64,000 nucleotides of DNA from Streptomyces sp. NBC_01471 (GTDB lineage: Bacteria > Actinomycetota > Actinomycetes > Streptomycetales > Streptomycetaceae), in contig NZ_CP109450.1 in the NCBI RefSeq assembly GCF_041438865.1, positions 6,264,501 to 6,328,500 on the forward strand, in the 5' to 3' direction. Below, in pieces: positions 24,417 to 33,694 of the stretch (positions are counted from its first letter, which is position 1; each line of letters begins with the position of its first letter). Both the position numbers and the translations under genes were made by a program. The notes beneath the pieces are model-generated. The model was not told the origin of the DNA. It saw only the letters and a list, made by a program, of their open reading frames with translations, and did no database searches.

Positions 24417-24842
24417 ATGTCCGGTCTGCCCCCCGCCCGCCGTTCCGTCCTCATGGGAGCCGCCCTGGCGGGCGCCGCCGGGCTCGGGCTCACCGCCTGT
24501 TCGGGCGGCGGCAGCAGCACCTCGTCGGGCCCTGACAAGCCCGTCGACCTCGGTGCGGCGGACGCCGTGCCGGTCGGCGGGGTCAAGTACTACCGGGACC
24601 AGTTCCTGCTCGTGAGCCGGCCGAGCGCCGACGAGTACAAGGCGCTCTGGTCACGGTGCACCCACCAGAACTGCCCGCTGCAGAAGATCGAGGGCAAGGT
24701 CGGCATCTGCCCCTGCCACGGCAGCCGGTTCGACGTCACGACCGGCAAGGTGCTGCAGGGCCCCGCCGGCCGCCCGCTCGCCGACGTGCCGGTCAAGGTG
24801 GTGGGCGGAAAGCTGATCGCGGGCCCCGACAAGAAGGCCTGA
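24417..24842 (+). CDS. Rieske [2Fe-2S] lipoprotein, Tat-exported
   Basis: 141 residues. A twin-arginine signal (RRSVLMGAALAGAAGLGL) ends in a lipobox LTAC, so it is probably exported folded and lipid-anchored. The Rieske cluster ligands are CTHQNC and CPCHGSRFD, both complete. It is a small single-domain protein, likely an electron carrier at the outer face of the membrane, with unknown partner. GGAG lies 6 nt before the ATG at 24417. It is followed after 52 bp by uvrC, which has its own promoter. Confidence 0.9.
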   Translation: MSGLPPARRSVLMGAALAGAAGLGLTACSGGGSSTSSGPDKPVDLGAADAVPVGGVKYYRDQFLLVSRPSADEYKALWSRCTHQNCPLQKIEGKVGICPCHGSRFDVTTGKVLQGPAGRPLADVPVKVVGGKLIAGPDKKA

Positions 24843-24864
24843 CGCCGCCCGCGGTGACTCCGCG

Positions 24865-24887
24865 CTGTCAGTCACCGCCAGTAGGGT
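24865..24887 (+). promoter_or_regulatory. PafBC-type DNA-damage promoter of uvrC
   Basis: CTGTCAGTC (24865-24873), N8, TAGGGT (24882-24887). Two positions differ from TTGTCAGTG, but the spacing and -10 are exact. The -10 ends 7 nt before the uvrC ATG, so the mRNA is likely leaderless. Confidence 0.65.
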
Positions 24888-24894
24888 GGGAGAC

Positions 24895-26874
24895 ATGGCA
24901 GACCCCTCCAGTTACCGCCCCAAGCCGGGACAGATCCCCGACTCCCCGGGGGTCTACAAATTCCGCGACGAGCACCACCGGGTGATCTACGTCGGGAAGG
25001 CGAAGAGCCTGCGCCCGCGCCTGTCCTCGTACTTCCAGGACCTCGCGAATCTCCACCCGCGCACCCGCACGATGGTCACCACGGCCGCGTCCGTGGAGTG
25101 GACGGTGGTCTCCACCGAGGTCGAGGCGCTCCAGCTCGAATATTCCTGGATCAAGGAATTCGACCCCCGTTTCAACGTCAAGTACCGCGACGACAAGAGC
25201 TATCCGTCCCTCGCGGTGACGCTGAACGAGAAGTTCCCCCGGGTACAGGTGATGCGCGGACCCAAGAAGAAGGGCGTGCGCTACTTCGGTCCCTACGGCC
25301 ATGCCTGGGCCATCCGCGAGACCGTCGACCTGATGCTCCGCGTCTTCCCCGTACGCACCTGCTCCGCCGGGGTGTTCAAACGCTCCGCGCAGATCGGCCG
25401 CCCCTGCCTGCTCGGCTACATCGGCAAGTGCTCGGCGCCCTGTGTCGGCCGTGTCACCCCCGAGGAGCACCGCGAACTCGCCGAGGAGTTCTGCGACTTC
25501 ATGGCCGGCCGCACCGGCGCGTACATACGCCGTATCGAGCAGGAGATGCGGGACGCGGCCGAGGAGATGGAGTACGAGAAGGCGGCCAGGCTCCGCGACG
25601 ACATAGAGGCGCTCAAGCGTGCCCTGGAGAAGAACGCGGTCGTCTTCAACGACGCCACCGACGCCGACCTGATCGCGGTCGCGGAGGACGAGCTGGAGGC
25701 CGCCGTCCAGATCTTCCACGTCCGGGGCGGCCGGGTCCGCGGCCAGCGCGGCTGGGTGACCGACAAGGTCGAGGCCGTGGAGACCTCCGGTCTCGTCGAG
25801 CACGCGCTCCAGCAGCTGTACGGCGACGAGAAGGGCGAGGGCGTGCCCAAGGAGGTGCTGGTCCCGGCCCTGCCGGAGCAGGCCGACGCCGTCACCCAGT
25901 GGCTCACGGACCGCCGTGGTTCGCATGTCTCGCTGCGCATCCCGCAGCGCGGTGACAAGAAGGACCTGATGGCGACCGTCCAGCGCAATGCCCAGCAGGC
26001 GCTGGTCCTGCACAAGACGAAGCGCGCGTCCGACCTGACCACCCGGTCCCGGGCCCTGGAGGAGATCGCCGCCGCGCTCGGCCTCGACAGCGCGCCGCTG
26101 CGGATCGAGTGCTACGACATCTCGCACCTCCAGGGCGACGACGTGGTGGCCTCGATGGTGGTCTTCGAGGACGGGCTGGTCCGCAAGGGGGAGTACCGCC
26201 GCTTCCAGATCAAGGGGTTCGAGGGCCAGGACGACGTCCGGTCCATGCACGAGGTGATCACCCGGCGCTTCCGGCGGTATCTCCAGGAGAAGGAGCGGAC
26301 GGGGGAGTGGACCGAGGAGCAGACCGCCGAGGCCGTCGAGGAGGACGGACGGCCCAAGCGGTTCGCCTACCCGCCCCAGCTCGTGGTGGTCGACGGGGGC
26401 CAGCCCCAGGTGGCGGCCGCGAAGCGCGCTCTGGACGAGCTGGGCATCGACGACGTCGCCGTGTGCGGTCTGGCCAAGCGGCTGGAGGAGGTCTGGCTCC
26501 CGGGGGACGACGACCCGGTGGTCCTGCCCCGGTCCAGCGAGGGGCTCTACCTCCTCCAGCGGGTGCGTGACGAGGCCCACCGCTTCGCCATCACCTACCA
26601 GCGCGCCAAGCGGGCCAAGCGCTTCAGGGCGGGGCCGCTGGACTCCGTAGCCGGTCTGGGCGAGACCAGGAAACAGGCCCTGATCAAGCACTTCGGCTCG
26701 GTCAAGAAGCTGAGACAGGCCACAATCGAACAGATCTGCGAAGTGCCCGGCATAGGCCGCAGGACGGCCGAGTCGGTGGCCGCGGCGCTCGCACAGGCGG
26801 CCCCGGCCGCACCTGCCGTGAACACGGCAACAGGAGAGATCATGGAAGACGACGGGGGCGACACACATGAGTGA
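24895..26874 (+). CDS. uvrC: Excinuclease ABC subunit UvrC
   Basis: 659 residues. UvrC makes both incisions around a lesion held by UvrB. It carries an N-terminal GIY-YIG nuclease (PGVYKFRDEHHRVIYVGKAKSLRPRL, about 17-42), a cysteine cluster, a UVR motif for UvrB binding (MEYEKAARLRDDIEALKRAL, about 223-242), the RNase-H-like second nuclease (IECYDISHLQGDDVVASMVVFEDG, LVVVDGGQPQV) and C-terminal helix-hairpin-helix repeats (VAGLGETRKQALIKHFGS, VPGIGRRTAES). The ATG at 24895 is preferred over GTG 24886, which would lie inside the promoter. Its end overlaps rapZ by 8 bp, heading a uvrC-rapZ-yvcK-whiA chain. Confidence 0.97.
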   Translation: MADPSSYRPKPGQIPDSPGVYKFRDEHHRVIYVGKAKSLRPRLSSYFQDLANLHPRTRTMVTTAASVEWTVVSTEVEALQLEYSWIKEFDPRFNVKYRDDKSYPSLAVTLNEKFPRVQVMRGPKKKGVRYFGPYGHAWAIRETVDLMLRVFPVRTCSAGVFKRSAQIGRPCLLGYIGKCSAPCVGRVTPEEHRELAEEFCDFMAGRTGAYIRRIEQEMRDAAEEMEYEKAARLRDDIEALKRALEKNAVVFNDATDADLIAVAEDELEAAVQIFHVRGGRVRGQRGWVTDKVEAVETSGLVEHALQQLYGDEKGEGVPKEVLVPALPEQADAVTQWLTDRRGSHVSLRIPQRGDKKDLMATVQRNAQQALVLHKTKRASDLTTRSRALEEIAAALGLDSAPLRIECYDISHLQGDDVVASMVVFEDGLVRKGEYRRFQIKGFEGQDDVRSMHEVITRRFRRYLQEKERTGEWTEEQTAEAVEEDGRPKRFAYPPQLVVVDGGQPQVAAAKRALDELGIDDVAVCGLAKRLEEVWLPGDDDPVVLPRSSEGLYLLQRVRDEAHRFAITYQRAKRAKRFRAGPLDSVAGLGETRKQALIKHFGSVKKLRQATIEQICEVPGIGRRTAESVAAALAQAAPAAPAVNTATGEIMEDDGGDTHE

Positions 26875-27811
26875 CGAGCAGGAACGGGACGGAGCACAGG
26901 TGAGTACGGGCAGTGCGGGAGCGGGTACACCGGCCGAGACCACAGAGGCGGCCATCCCGGAGCTGGTGATCATCTCCGGGATGTCCGGCGCCGGGCGTTC
27001 CACCGCGGCGAAGTGCCTGGAGGACCTGGGCTGGTTCGTGGTCGACAACCTGCCGCCCGCCCTGATCCCCACGATGGTGGAGCTCGGCGCCCGCTCGCAG
27101 GGCAATGTCGCCCGTATCGCCGTGGTCGTCGACGTCCGCGGCCGCCGCTTCTTCGACAACCTGCGCCAGTCCCTCGCGGACCTGGCCGCCAAGCAGGTCA
27201 CCCGGCGGATCGTCTTCCTGGAATCCTCCGACGACGCCCTGGTGCGCCGCTTCGAATCCGTCCGCAGACCGCACCCGCTCCAGGGGGACGGCCGGATCAC
27301 CGACGGCATCGCAGCCGAGCGTGACCTGCTGCGCGAGCTGCGCGGTGACGCCGACCTGGTGATCGACACCTCCAGCCTCAACGTGCACGAGCTGCGGGCC
27401 AAGATGGACGCCCAGTTCGCCGGCGACGAGGAGCCCGAGCTGCGGGCGACCGTGATGTCCTTCGGCTACAAGTACGGACTCCCGGTCGACGCGGACCTCG
27501 TCGTCGACTGCCGCTTCCTGCCCAACCCGCACTGGGTCCCCGAGCTGCGCCCCTTCACCGGCCTCAACGAGGAGGTGTCCGCGTACGTCTTCAACCAGCC
27601 GGGTGCCAAGGAGTTCCTCGACCAGTACAGCGAACTGCTCCAGATCATCGCCACCGGCTACCGGCGCGAGGGCAAGCGGTACGTGACCATCGCCGTCGGC
27701 TGTACCGGCGGCAAGCACCGCTCGGTGGCGATGTCCGAGAAGCTCGCCGCCCGGCTGGCGTCGGAAGGGATCGAGACGGTGCTCGTCCACCGCGACATGG
27801 GGCGCGAGTGA
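26867..27811 (+). CDS. rapZ: RapZ/YvcJ P-loop nucleotide-binding protein
   Basis: 314 residues. Walker A GMSGAGRSTAAK (about 38-49), LGWFVVDNLPP, FLESSDDALVRRFE and the C-terminal AVGCTGGKHRSVAMSEKLA are characteristic. In Escherichia coli RapZ is an RNase adaptor for the small RNA controlling glmS. In Bacillus, YvcJ is a nucleotide hydrolase affecting competence. The actinobacterial role is not settled. A non-conserved acidic N-terminus of about 30 residues precedes the P-loop. It starts inside the uvrC end and overlaps the next gene by 4 bp (GTGA), so translation is coupled. Confidence 0.95.
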   Translation: MSDEQERDGAQVSTGSAGAGTPAETTEAAIPELVIISGMSGAGRSTAAKCLEDLGWFVVDNLPPALIPTMVELGARSQGNVARIAVVVDVRGRRFFDNLRQSLADLAAKQVTRRIVFLESSDDALVRRFESVRRPHPLQGDGRITDGIAAERDLLRELRGDADLVIDTSSLNVHELRAKMDAQFAGDEEPELRATVMSFGYKYGLPVDADLVVDCRFLPNPHWVPELRPFTGLNEEVSAYVFNQPGAKEFLDQYSELLQIIATGYRREGKRYVTIAVGCTGGKHRSVAMSEKLAARLASEGIETVLVHRDMGRE

Positions 27812-28836
27812 CAGGCCGCAGCACCGCCAAGCCGCGGCGGGTACGGCTGGTACCGGGCCGGATCAGGCGCGGCACCCAGCCGAAGGTCGTCGCGCTGGGC
27901 GGCGGGATGGGGCTCTCCGCCTCGCTCGCCGCGCTGCGCCGCATCACCGGGGACCTGACCGCCGTGGTCACCGTCGCCGACGACGGCGGCTCCAGCGGCC
28001 GGCTCCGCGAGGAGCTGGGCGTGCTGCCGCCCGGGGATCTGCGCAAGGCGCTCGCCGCGCTCTGCGGGGACGACGACTGGGGGCAGACCTGGGCCCGTGT
28101 CATCCAGCACCGCTTCCAGTCCAAGGGCGAGCTGCACGAGCACGCGGTCGGCAATCTGCTGATCGTCGCCCTGTGGGAGCAGCTCGGCGACCATGTGCAG
28201 GCGCTCGACCTGGTCGGCAAGCTGCTCGGCGCGCACGGCAGAGTGCTGCCGATGTCCGCGGTGCCGCTGGAGCTCCAGGCGCTCGTACGCGGCCACGATC
28301 CGGACCGCCCCGACGACATCGACACGGTCCGCGGCCAGGCCACGGTCGCGCTCACCCCGGGCGAGGTGCAGTCCGTGCACCTCGTGCCGAACGACCCGCC
28401 GGCCGTCCCGGAGGCCGTCGCCGCGGTCCTCGACGCGGACTGGGTGGTGCTCGGCCCCGGCTCCTGGTTCTCCTCGGTGATCCCGCACCTGCTGGTGCCC
28501 GAACTGCTCGACGCACTGGTCGAGACGAAGGCCCGCAAGGTGCTCTCGCTCAATCTCGCACCGCAACCCGGTGAAACCGATGGCTTCTCACCGCAGCGTC
28601 ATTTGGAGGTTTTGGCCCGACACGCCCCTAAACTCGCCCTGGACGTGGTGCTTGCCGACGAGGCCGCCGTGCCCGACCGCGCGAGTCTCGCCGAAGCCGC
28701 CAAAGGGCTCGGTGCGGCGGTCGAGCTGGCGCCCGTGGCCTCGCCCGATGGCTCCCCTACGCATGACAGGGAGCTGCTGGCCGCCGCGTACGACCGTATT
28801 TTTCGGATGCATGGAAGGATCGGCCCATGGCGATGA
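27808..28836 (+). CDS. yvcK: YvcK/CofD-like protein (gluconeogenesis factor family)
   Basis: 342 residues. PKVVALGGGMGLSASLAALRRITGDLTAVVTVADDGGSSGRLREELGVLPPGDLRKAL is the signature nucleotide-sugar-binding region, followed by GPGSWFSSVIPHLLVPEL. YvcK proteins are related to the cofactor F420 enzyme CofD, bind UDP-sugars, and affect cell wall synthesis and growth on gluconeogenic carbon. The start is GTG 27808, overlapping the rapZ stop by 4 bp, and its end overlaps whiA by 10 bp. The rapZ-yvcK-whiA order is conserved in Gram-positive bacteria. Confidence 0.95.
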   Translation: MTGRSTAKPRRVRLVPGRIRRGTQPKVVALGGGMGLSASLAALRRITGDLTAVVTVADDGGSSGRLREELGVLPPGDLRKALAALCGDDDWGQTWARVIQHRFQSKGELHEHAVGNLLIVALWEQLGDHVQALDLVGKLLGAHGRVLPMSAVPLELQALVRGHDPDRPDDIDTVRGQATVALTPGEVQSVHLVPNDPPAVPEAVAAVLDADWVVLGPGSWFSSVIPHLLVPELLDALVETKARKVLSLNLAPQPGETDGFSPQRHLEVLARHAPKLALDVVLADEAAVPDRASLAEAAKGLGAAVELAPVASPDGSPTHDRELLAAAYDRIFRMHGRIGPWR

Positions 28837-29816
28837 CGGCAGCGGTGAAGGACGAAGTCTCCCGGCTCCCCGTCACCCGGACCTGCTGCAGGAAGGCGGA
28901 GGTTTCGGCGATTCTTCGGTTCGCCGGCGGGCTGCACCTGGTGAGCGGGCGGATTGTGATCGAGGCGGAGCTGGACACCGCCATGGCGGCACGCCGGCTC
29001 AAGCGGGACATTCTGGAGATCTTCGGGCACAACTCCGAACTGATCGTGATGGCCCCCGGCGGGCTGCGCAGAGGCAGCCGCTACGTCGTACGCGTCGTGG
29101 CGGGAGGCGACCAGCTGGCACGCCAGACCGGCCTGGTCGACGGCCGCGGCCGCCCGATCCGCGGTCTGCCCCCGCAGGTGGTCTCGGGGGCCACCTGTGA
29201 TGCCGAGGCGGCCTGGCGCGGTGCCTTCCTGGCACACGGCTCGCTCACCGAGCCCGGTCGCTCCTCCTCACTGGAGGTGACCTGCCCCGGACCCGAGGCG
29301 GCGCTCGCCCTGGTGGGCGCGGCACGCAGGCTCCAGATCGCCTCGAAGGCCCGTGAGGTCCGCGGTGTGGACCGGGTCGTCGTCCGGGACGGGGACGCGA
29401 TCGGCGCCCTGCTCACCCGGCTCGGCGCACACGAGTCCGTGCTGGCCTGGGAGGAGCGGCGGATGCGCCGTGAGGTCCGCGCCACCGCCAACCGCCTCGC
29501 CAACTTCGACGACGCCAACCTCCGCCGCTCGGCACGGGCCGCGGTCGCCGCCGGGGCCCGGGTGGGCCGCGCACTGGAGATCCTCGCCGACGAGGTGCCC
29601 GAGCACCTCGCGGCGGCCGGCCGGCTGCGCATGGAGCACAAGCAGGCGTCGCTGGAGGAGCTCGGCGCGCTCGCCGACCCGCCGCTCACCAAGGACGCCG
29701 TCGCGGGCCGGATCCGCCGGCTGCTCGCCATGGCCGACAAGCGGGCACAGGATCTGGGGATTCCCGGTACCGAGTCCACGCTTTCCGAGGAGATGGACGA
29801 CAGCCTCGTCGGCTGA
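28827..29816 (+). CDS. whiA: Sporulation regulator WhiA
   Basis: 329 residues, almost identical to what I remember of Streptomyces coelicolor WhiA (AMTAAVKDEVSRLPVTRTCCRKAEVSAILRF...). It has an N-terminal homing-endonuclease-like (LAGLIDADG) fold without catalytic residues and a C-terminal helix-turn-helix region (KQASLEELGALADPPLTKDAVAGRIRRLLAMAD). With WhiB it switches on genes needed to stop aerial growth and start sporulation septation. ATG 28833 is an alternative start. It overlaps yvcK by 10 bp. Developmental promoters inside yvcK are known in S. coelicolor, but I could not identify one here. Confidence 0.97.
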   Translation: MAMTAAVKDEVSRLPVTRTCCRKAEVSAILRFAGGLHLVSGRIVIEAELDTAMAARRLKRDILEIFGHNSELIVMAPGGLRRGSRYVVRVVAGGDQLARQTGLVDGRGRPIRGLPPQVVSGATCDAEAAWRGAFLAHGSLTEPGRSSSLEVTCPGPEAALALVGAARRLQIASKAREVRGVDRVVVRDGDAIGALLTRLGAHESVLAWEERRMRREVRATANRLANFDDANLRRSARAAVAAGARVGRALEILADEVPEHLAAAGRLRMEHKQASLEELGALADPPLTKDAVAGRIRRLLAMADKRAQDLGIPGTESTLSEEMDDSLVG

Positions 29817-29885
29817 GCACCGGCGGAATCCGGCGGAATCCCGCGCCGTATTCCCGCGCCCCCGCATTCACCCGGTGTTCAACCC

Positions 29886-29921
29886 GACGGTGCCGGTGCC
29901 CATATGGGTACCGGCACCGTC
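29886..29921. terminator. 36-bp near-perfect palindrome after whiA
   Basis: A 36-bp palindrome with one symmetric mismatch pair is centred on CATATG, 70 bp after the whiA stop. In RNA the stem would be 16 bp with a G-U pair and a 4-nt loop. It could act as a terminator for the uvrC-whiA chain or as an operator. A smaller inverted repeat (GGTACGG-GTGT-CCGTACC) follows at about 29947-29964. Confidence 0.55.
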
Positions 29922-29995
29922 GTATGAGCCCGCGAATGTACTGGTGGGTACGGGTGTCCGTACCGCATGTGAAATTCCGTACGGTCCTGTTCGAT

Positions 29996-30025
29996 ATGAC
30001 CCTGGGGGCTTTCGAGAGGTAGGGT
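29996..30025 (+). promoter_or_regulatory. Candidate promoter of gap
   Basis: ATGACC (29996-30001), an 18-bp spacer and TAGGGT (30020-30025) form a plausible vegetative promoter about 75 bp before gap. Confidence 0.45.
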
Positions 30026-30100
30026 CGGAGGCGGTCGGGGACATCCCATACATCTCGCCGTGGCGTCGAAACCCGGCGTACCAACGAGGAGATCGAGTTC

Positions 30101-31105
<1,005 letters not shown>

Positions 31106-31135
31106 TCACGGGCCGGTAGGCACCTCGAATGTGAG

Positions 31136-31179
31136 CACGGGGCCCGGACTGCGCGACGAAGCGCGGTCCGGGCCCCGTG
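31136..31179 (+). terminator. Strong intercistronic hairpin between gap and pgk
   Basis: A perfect 14-bp stem (CACGGGGCCCGGAC with GTCCGGGCCCCGTG) encloses a smaller GCGC/GCGC pairing. It lies 31 bp after gap and 34 bp before pgk, so partial termination or mRNA processing is likely. Confidence 0.65.
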
Positions 31180-31213
31180 GCCTGTCCAGATCGTCCAAGG
31201 AGTCCAGGAACCC

Positions 31214-32425
31214 ATGAAGACCATCGACGAACTTCTCGCTGAAGGGGTCGCGGGCAAGCGGGTATTCGTCCGCGCCGACCTCAATGTGCCGCTCTCCGGC
31301 ACCACCATCACCGACGACGGCCGGATCCGTGCCGTCCAGCCGACGGTGGCCAAGCTCGCGGAGGCCGGCGCCCGTGTCGTCGTCGCCTCGCACCTGGGCC
31401 GCCCGAAGGGCGCCCCGGACCCGGCGTTCTCGCTCGCTCCCGCGGCGGCCCGCCTCGGCGAACTCCTCGGCGCCGACGTCGCGTTCGCGACCGACACGGT
31501 CGGTGAGTCCGCGAAGGCCACGGTCGCCGCCCTCACCGACGGCCAGGTCGCCGTCATCGAGAACCTCCGCTTCAACGCCGGTGAGACCTCGAAGGACGAC
31601 GCCGAGCGCGGCGCCTTCGCCGACCGGCTCGCCGAGCTGGCCGATGTCTACGTCGGCGACGGCTTCGGCGCCGTGCACCGCAAGCACGCCTCGGTCTACG
31701 ACCTCCCCGCGCGCCTGCCGCATGCCGCCGGCTACCTCATCGCCACCGAGGTCGCCGTCCTCAAGAAGCTGACGTCCGACGTCAAGCGCCCGTACGCCGT
31801 GATCCTGGGCGGCGCCAAGGTCTCCGACAAGCTCGGCGTCATCGACCACCTGCTGGAGCGGGCCGACCGCATCCTCATCGGCGGCGGCATGGCGTACACC
31901 TTCCTCAAGGCCCAGGGCCACGAGGTCGGCAGCTCGCTCCTCCAGGAGGACCAGATCCCGGTGGTCCGCGAATACCTGGAGCGCGCCAAGGCCAAGGGCG
32001 TGGAGTTCGTGCTCCCGGTCGACGTCGTGGTCTCCGCGGAGTTCCCCGACCTCAAGGCCAAGGCTCCGACGCACCCCGAGACGGTCCCCGCGGACGCGAT
32101 CCCGGCCGGGAAGATGGGTCTGGACAACGGCCCCGAGACCAACAAGCTCTACGCATCGAAGCTCGCCGACGCGGCCACCGTCTTCTGGAACGGCCCGATG
32201 GGCGTCTTCGAGCACCCCGACTACGCCGACGGCACCCGCGCCGTCGCGCAGGCCCTCCTCGACAGCCCGGCCTTCACGGTCGTCGGCGGCGGTGACTCCG
32301 CCGCCGCGGTACGCATCCTGGGCTTCGACGAGAACAAGTTCGGACACATCTCGACCGGTGGCGGCGCCAGCCTCGAATACCTCGAAGGCAAGACGCTTCC
32401 CGGCCTCGCCGCACTGGAGAACTGA
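31214..32425 (+). CDS. pgk: Phosphoglycerate kinase
   Basis: 403 residues, normal length. It makes ATP from 1,3-bisphosphoglycerate. Motifs present: VFVRADLNVPL (substrate), SHLGRPKG, LENLRFNAGE, YAVILGGAKVSDK and the nucleotide-binding GGGDSAAAV with STGGGASLEYLEGKTLPGL at the C-terminus. GGAG lies before the ATG. It is followed 8 bp later by tpiA, forming a tight pair in the lower glycolysis operon. Confidence 0.97.
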   Translation: MKTIDELLAEGVAGKRVFVRADLNVPLSGTTITDDGRIRAVQPTVAKLAEAGARVVVASHLGRPKGAPDPAFSLAPAAARLGELLGADVAFATDTVGESAKATVAALTDGQVAVIENLRFNAGETSKDDAERGAFADRLAELADVYVGDGFGAVHRKHASVYDLPARLPHAAGYLIATEVAVLKKLTSDVKRPYAVILGGAKVSDKLGVIDHLLERADRILIGGGMAYTFLKAQGHEVGSSLLQEDQIPVVREYLERAKAKGVEFVLPVDVVVSAEFPDLKAKAPTHPETVPADAIPAGKMGLDNGPETNKLYASKLADAATVFWNGPMGVFEHPDYADGTRAVAQALLDSPAFTVVGGGDSAAAVRILGFDENKFGHISTGGGASLEYLEGKTLPGLAALEN

Positions 32426-32433
32426 CAAACCTC

Positions 32434-33219
32434 ATGACAAATCAGAGCACCCGCACCCCGCTGATGGCGGGCAACTGGAAGATGAACCTCAACCACCTCG
32501 AGGCCATCGCGCACGTCCAGAAGCTCTCCTTCGCGCTCGCCGACAAGGACTACGACGCGGTCGAGGTGGCGGTCCTGCCGCCCTTCGTGGACCTGCGTTC
32601 CGTCCAGACCCTGGTCGACGGCGACAAGCTGAAGATCAAGTACGGCGCCCAGGACATCTCGGCGCACGACTCCGGCGCGTACACCGGTGAGGTCTCCGGG
32701 CCGATGCTGGCCAAGCTGAAGTGCGCCTATGTGGCCGTCGGGCACAGCGAGCGCCGCCAGTACCACGCCGAGACCGACGAGGTCTGCAACGCCAAGGTCA
32801 AGGCGGCCTACAAGCACGGCATCACCCCGATCCTCTGTGTCGGCGAGGGCCTGGACGTCCGCAAGGCCGGCCAGCAGGTCGAGTACACGCTGGGCCAGCT
32901 CGACGGCGGGCTCAAGGACATCCCGGCCGACGAGGCCGAGTCGATCGTGATCGCGTACGAGCCGGTCTGGGCCATCGGCACCGGCGAGGTCGCCACTCCC
33001 GAGGACGCCCAGGAGGTCTGCGGGGCGATCCGCGGCCGGCTGGCCGAGCTGTACTCGCAGGAGCTGGCCGACAAGGTCCGCATCCAGTACGGCGGCTCCG
33101 TCAAGTCCGGCAACGTGGCCGCGATCATGGCGCAGCCCGACGTGGACGGTGCGCTCATCGGCGGCGCCGCCCTCGACGCCGACGAGTTCGTCAAGATCGT
33201 CCGGTTCCGCGACCAGTGA
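32434..33219 (+). CDS. tpiA: Triosephosphate isomerase
   Basis: 261 residues. It interconverts dihydroxyacetone phosphate and glyceraldehyde 3-phosphate. Visible active-site parts are the Lys in MAGNWKMNLN (about residue 16), His in VGHSERRQ (104), Glu in IAYEPVWAIGTG (176) and the phosphate loop GGSVKSGN. It lies 8 bp after pgk. A terminator follows before secG. Confidence 0.97.
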   Translation: MTNQSTRTPLMAGNWKMNLNHLEAIAHVQKLSFALADKDYDAVEVAVLPPFVDLRSVQTLVDGDKLKIKYGAQDISAHDSGAYTGEVSGPMLAKLKCAYVAVGHSERRQYHAETDEVCNAKVKAAYKHGITPILCVGEGLDVRKAGQQVEYTLGQLDGGLKDIPADEAESIVIAYEPVWAIGTGEVATPEDAQEVCGAIRGRLAELYSQELADKVRIQYGGSVKSGNVAAIMAQPDVDGALIGGAALDADEFVKIVRFRDQ

Positions 33220-33252
33220 GTATGCGCTAGCGCGGATCCGTCGTACCCTTGC

Positions 33253-33287
33253 GGGGCCGAGACGGCTGGCAGCAGCCGTCCGGCCCC
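33253..33287 (+). terminator. Hairpin terminator between tpiA and secG
   Basis: GGGGCCG plus GACGGCTG pair with CAGCCGTC plus CGGCCCC around a short loop, followed by TTCGTCCGTTTT. It ends the gap-pgk-tpiA transcript. Confidence 0.65.
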
Positions 33288-33324
33288 TTCGTCCGTTTTG
33301 AGTTCCGAGGAAGTTGGTCCAGCC

Positions 33325-33561
33325 GTGATTCTGGGGTTCTCGATCGCCCTGATCGTCTTCAGCCTGCTGCTGATGCTGCTGGTGCTGATGCACAAGGGGA
33401 AGGGCGGCGGCCTCTCCGACATGTTCGGTGGCGGCATGCAGTCGTCCGTCGGTGGCTCCTCGGTCGCCGAGCGCAACCTCGACCGCATCACCGTGGTGCT
33501 CGGCCTCTGCTGGTTCGCGTGCATCGTCGTACTCGGCCTGCTGATGAAGCTGAAGAACTGA
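33325..33561 (+). CDS. secG: Protein translocase subunit SecG
   Basis: 78 residues. SecG is the small accessory subunit of the SecYEG channel. Two transmembrane helices (ILGFSIALIVFSLLLMLLVLM and the C-terminal VVLGLCWFACIVVLGLLM) flank the conserved loop HKGKGGGLSDMFGGG. GTG 33325 gives the family start and is preceded by GAGGAAG; an in-frame TTG at 33298 is possible but less likely. The tpiA-secG neighbourhood is conserved in actinobacteria. Confidence 0.93.
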   Translation: MILGFSIALIVFSLLLMLLVLMHKGKGGGLSDMFGGGMQSSVGGSSVAERNLDRITVVLGLCWFACIVVLGLLMKLKN

Positions 33562-33626
33562 CTGTCTGTATCCACGTTCTCTCCGCGTGTTGCCCGCGTT
33601 TCGGTGCGGGGGTGTAACTCCAATCA

Positions 33627-33655
33627 CTGGACGCGCGTTGGGCCTTACGTAGACT
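33627..33655 (+). promoter_or_regulatory. Candidate promoter of the RbpA-family gene
   Basis: CTGGAC (33627-33632), a 17-bp spacer and TAGACT (33650-33655) form a good vegetative promoter 40 bp before the gene. I looked for a sigma-R type GGAAT...GTT arrangement and found none that fits. Confidence 0.5.
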
Positions 33656-33694
33656 GGGGCATCTTCGAGCACCATCACGCAGGGAGTTACGACC

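Noticed and set aside
29950..30000. A Rex (NADH/NAD+) operator upstream of gap (TGTGAAATTCCG).
   Set aside because: Only one TGTGAA half-site is present, without its inverted partner.
32425..32433. ACTGACAAAC just after pgk as a reverse-strand damage promoter.
   Set aside because: The reverse strand reads TTGTCAGTT, but no TANNNT occurs at the required spacing and no minus-strand gene follows.
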